Assembly: GCA_024278955.1 (NCBI GenBank)
Contig: JAJRSE010000071.1
Span: forward strand, 1 to 64,000
Direction of reading: 5' to 3'
Length of the DNA stretch: 64,000 bases
Origin: Planctomycetota bacterium
GTDB lineage: Bacteria; Planctomycetota; Planctomycetia; Pirellulales; Lacipirellulaceae
Below, piece after piece: positions 61,961 through 64,000 of this stretch. The position numbers and the translations under genes were made by a program. The notes below the pieces were generated by a model. It made no database searches. It had not been told where the DNA came from and saw nothing but the letters and a program-made list of their open reading frames with translations. How positions within the stretch are numbered: the first letter of the stretch is position 1; the number at the start of each line of letters is the position of its first letter.

Positions 61961-62646
61961 TTCTCTCCCCAACGCTTTATGAGGCCGTTCTCTATGCCGA
62001 GTTGGTCGCAGATTCTTGAGACCACGAAGTCGACTAAATCGCGGATCGTTGTCGCACCATGATACCAACCCGGCGAGGCCGGCATGACCACGGCTCCGGC
62101 TTCGGTCACGCGGCGCATGTTGTCGATATGGGGTAGCGATAACGGCATCTCGCGCGGAACGATGATTAACCGGCGGCGTTCTTTCAAATGCACTTCGGCG
62201 GCTCGTTGGATGAGATTGCTTGCCGCCCCCTGGGCAATTGCGCTGAGTGTCGTGCCCGAGCAAGGGCAAACAACCATTCCCTGGGTGAGAAATGAACCGC
62301 TGGCAATGGGAGCGTGAAAATCTTGGTAGTGATAATATTGCAACTCGCCCAGCCTTCCCTGCTCGACGGAAAGTACGTTGCTATCGGCCGAGCCGATGCC
62401 TGCGTTGGTCTGAAGTAGCTGGATTTTGCTGTCGCCCGAGGAGTCAATCTCGTCGAGCATCAGGTCCGAGGGTTTGAACTTTTTCAGGTTCACCTTGAGG
62501 CTCATTTCCTGACGAATCACCTCGGCACCGCTCGCGCTGATCGAAAGATGGACGTCGTAGCCGGTGGCCAAGAGAACTTCGATCAGTCGAACCGAGTAGA
62601 GCGCTCCGCTGGCTCCGGTGATTCCTAGGCAGATATTTTTTGGCAT
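61957..62646 (-). CDS. ubiX: UbiX family flavin prenyltransferase
   Basis: 229 aa. Makes prenylated FMN, the cofactor of UbiD decarboxylases. N-terminal GITGASGALYSVRLIEVL, the Ser/Thr-rich CPCSGTTLSAIAQGAASNLI phosphate-binding segment and RRLIIVPREMPLS are the family signatures. In the menaquinone pathway it would support the UbiD-type decarboxylase, which is not in this window. About 25 residues longer than E. coli UbiX. Confidence 0.94.
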   Translation of the reverse strand: MPKNICLGITGASGALYSVRLIEVLLATGYDVHLSISASGAEVIRQEMSLKVNLKKFKPSDLMLDEIDSSGDSKIQLLQTNAGIGSADSNVLSVEQGRLGELQYYHYQDFHAPIASGSFLTQGMVVCPCSGTTLSAIAQGAASNLIQRAAEVHLKERRRLIIVPREMPLSLPHIDNMRRVTEAGAVVMPASPGWYHGATTIRDLVDFVVSRICDQLGIENGLIKRWGEK

Positions 62647-62659
62647 TTTTTGATTTTCG

Positions 62660-63397
62660 CTATTCTTCCGATTTCGGCTGAGGCTTCATTCCAACATAAA
62701 GAGTCGCGACCCCCAGGGTAAGTCCTTGATGGGTGACCTCGGCTAGGCCTGCTGCTCTCATGCGATCGGCCAGCTGCTCGCCTTGCGGGAACTCGCCGAC
62801 GCTGTTGGGAAGATAATTGTACGCATCGGCAGCACTGCCTGAGAACAACTGGCCGATACGTGGCAAGACGTTGCGAAAGTACCAGCCGTAAATGGCTTTG
62901 AACGGTTGCCAGGTTGGGGTCGAGAACTCGAGCACGGCGACCTTGCCGCCGGGAGCACAAACGCGGACCATCTCGGATAGTCCCGCATCGGTGTCGGCAA
63001 CATTCCGAAGGCCGAAGGCGACGCAGACGATCTCGAACTGGTCGCTTTCCAGCGGCACCTGCTGGGCATCGGCCTCGATGAACGTGACCGCACGGTCTGC
63101 GCCCGACTTCGCGGCCTTTTTCCTACCGATTTCGAGCATCTCGTGGCAAAAGTCGGCTCCGATGATCTGAGCTTTGCCGCCGGTCGCCCGATAGTAGGCG
63201 AGCGCCAAGTCGCCGGTCCCGGTACAGAGGTCAAGAATCTTCGATTCTGGCCCTGCCGGCACGCGGCGCACCGTCTGCCAGCGCCAGTAACGATCGACGT
63301 TTAGCGAGAGCAGATGGTTGAGAAAATCGTACCGACCGGCGATCTCGCCAAACATTTTTTGGACGCGGGGCCCCGATTTGTCGACAGCGGTGGGCAT
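62660..63397 (-). CDS. ubiE: Demethylmenaquinone methyltransferase UbiE/MenG
   Basis: 245 aa class I SAM methyltransferase that adds the final methyl group of menaquinone. SAM motifs ILDLCTGTGDLAL, FCHEMLEIG and VAFGLRNVADTDAGL, then CAPGGKVAVLEFSTP, fit UbiE/MenG. It is the first gene of the minus-strand cluster, 13 nt before ubiX. Confidence 0.94.
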   Translation of the reverse strand: MPTAVDKSGPRVQKMFGEIAGRYDFLNHLLSLNVDRYWRWQTVRRVPAGPESKILDLCTGTGDLALAYYRATGGKAQIIGADFCHEMLEIGRKKAAKSGADRAVTFIEADAQQVPLESDQFEIVCVAFGLRNVADTDAGLSEMVRVCAPGGKVAVLEFSTPTWQPFKAIYGWYFRNVLPRIGQLFSGSAADAYNYLPNSVGEFPQGEQLADRMRAAGLAEVTHQGLTLGVATLYVGMKPQPKSEE

Positions 63398-63403
63398 TGT
63401 GGG

Positions 63404-63437
63404 TCAGAGGTCAGAGGTTGGGGGTTGGGGGTTGGGG
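63404..63437. repeat. G-rich tandem repeat upstream of ubiE
   Basis: Repeated GAGGTT and GGGGGTT units give three G-runs of four to five plus a GG, which could fold as a G-quadruplex on the plus strand. Similar CCAACC words occur at about 12855-12885 and 41660-41685. Confidence 0.5.
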
Positions 63438-63443
63438 AAACAA

Positions 63444-63472
63444 TCTGCAATCCCCATTCCGAGTTCCGGATT
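63444..63472. repeat. TCCGAAAT-type micro-repeat, copy 3
   Basis: TCTGCAATCCCCATTCCGAG followed by TTCCGGATT; related to 57104-57132. Confidence 0.45.
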
Positions 63473-63597
63473 CAAGAGTATCGCAGTAGAATGATGTTTC
63501 CGCTAGCGTTAACCGGCGTTTGTCGCCCAGGGTTAACGCGTTTTTTTGCTTTCGCTTGGCAAAAAAGACGGCCTAGCGATCGGCGCTAACGCCCAAC

Positions 63598-63628
63598 TTC
63601 CAATCCGAAATCCCCGTTCCGAATTCCT
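63598..63628. repeat. TCCGAAAT-type micro-repeat, copy 4
   Basis: TTCCAATCCGAAATCCCCGT followed by TCCGAATTCCT, directly before comB. Confidence 0.45.
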
Positions 63629-64000
63629 ATGAATCTCGCCGTCCACTATCTGCCCCAATTTGTGTCTGAGTCGGAACTTGCCGGCAGCGTGGTCGTGGTG
63701 GTCGATCTGCTCCGAGCCTCGACGACCATCTGCCAAGCGTTGGCCTCGGGAGCCCAAGGTGTTGTGCCTTGTCTGGAAGTCGACGAAACCTGGACCCGGG
63801 CCAAACAGTTCTCGCGGGAAGAGATTCTGCTGGGCGGCGAACGAGGGGGCAAGCGGATCGAGGGCTTTGACCTTGGCAACTCGCCCGCCGATTACACGGC
63901 AGACCAAGTCTTTGGGCGAACCGTCCTGTTTACCACCACCAACGGCACCAAGGCCTTGGCCCATGCTCGGCTAGCTAGCCGGGTACTCATCGGGGCAGCC
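63629..64000 (+). CDS. comB: 2-phosphosulfolactate phosphatase ComB (partial, runs off the end)
   Basis: Begins MNLAVHYLPQF and stays open for 124 codons to the window end. VVVVDLLRASTTICQALASG, LLGGERGGKRIEGFDLGNSP and GRTVLFTTTNGTKAL are the ComB signatures. In coenzyme M synthesis the enzyme removes phosphate from 2-phosphosulfolactate; many bacteria without coenzyme M have it, so its role here may be in sulfolactate metabolism. It is divergent from ubiE. Confidence 0.9.
   Translation, partial: MNLAVHYLPQFVSESELAGSVVVVVDLLRASTTICQALASGAQGVVPCLEVDETWTRAKQFSREEILLGGERGGKRIEGFDLGNSPADYTADQVFGRTVLFTTTNGTKALAHARLASRVLIGAA

Overview
The window looks like a chromosomal segment of a planctomycete, probably of the Pirellulales. 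This is an inference from gene content: an OmpL-type beta-barrel porin, futalosine-pathway menaquinone genes, a soluble Ser/Thr kinase with DWG in place of DFG, many secreted proteins of unknown function, and short dispersed palindromes between genes. No rRNA, insertion sequence, prophage or CRISPR array was seen. One tRNA is present, tRNA-Ser(CGA).

Layout. 0-0.5 kb: a run of hairpins that looks like a structured RNA. 0.5-3.7 kb: an orphan chemotaxis-like set (unknown 114-aa protein, CheB, a receiver protein, an HPt protein); CheB and the receiver lie between two inverted copies of a repeat of about 115 nt. 3.7-8 kb: HIT protein, Trm112-like protein, small and secreted unknowns, the tRNA and two intergenic palindromes.

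8-19 kb (minus strand): a type IV pilus/type II secretion operon read as pseudopilin, receiver, sensor kinase, STAS protein, PilB, PilC, PilM, PilN, PilO, PilP, PilQ. 19.4-26.7 kb (plus strand, divergent): an HD-GYP phosphodiesterase, a small membrane protein, four minor-pilin-like proteins and a membrane protein with two GGDEF domains. 26.8-30.4 kb: a Wzz-like chain-length protein, its CpsD/CpaE-like ATPase and a diadenylate cyclase. Together these suggest a surface-attachment locus controlled by phosphorelay, c-di-GMP and possibly c-di-AMP.

30.6-40.5 kb: secreted and HEAT-repeat proteins, an ABC permease, a large lipoprotein, an ABC ATPase and two unknowns. 40.8-45.5 kb: trpB-trpA, a Ser/Thr kinase and a Tat-exported DUF3500 protein. 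46-47.4 kb: a cysteine-rich porin with its own terminator. 47.8-52.3 kb: an operon of PilT, a membrane-anchored PilB/GspE relative that has lost its ATPase motifs, a CvpA-like protein and a small membrane protein. This is the most unusual gene set in the window.

52.3-58.8 kb: hisF, dinG, a nucleotidyltransferase with a small partner gene, thiS-thiG and a zinc metallopeptidase. 58.9-63.4 kb (minus): a menaquinone cluster (ubiE, ubiX, ubiA-type, mqnE) interrupted by an MntA/HepT toxin-antitoxin pair. The window ends inside comB on the plus strand.
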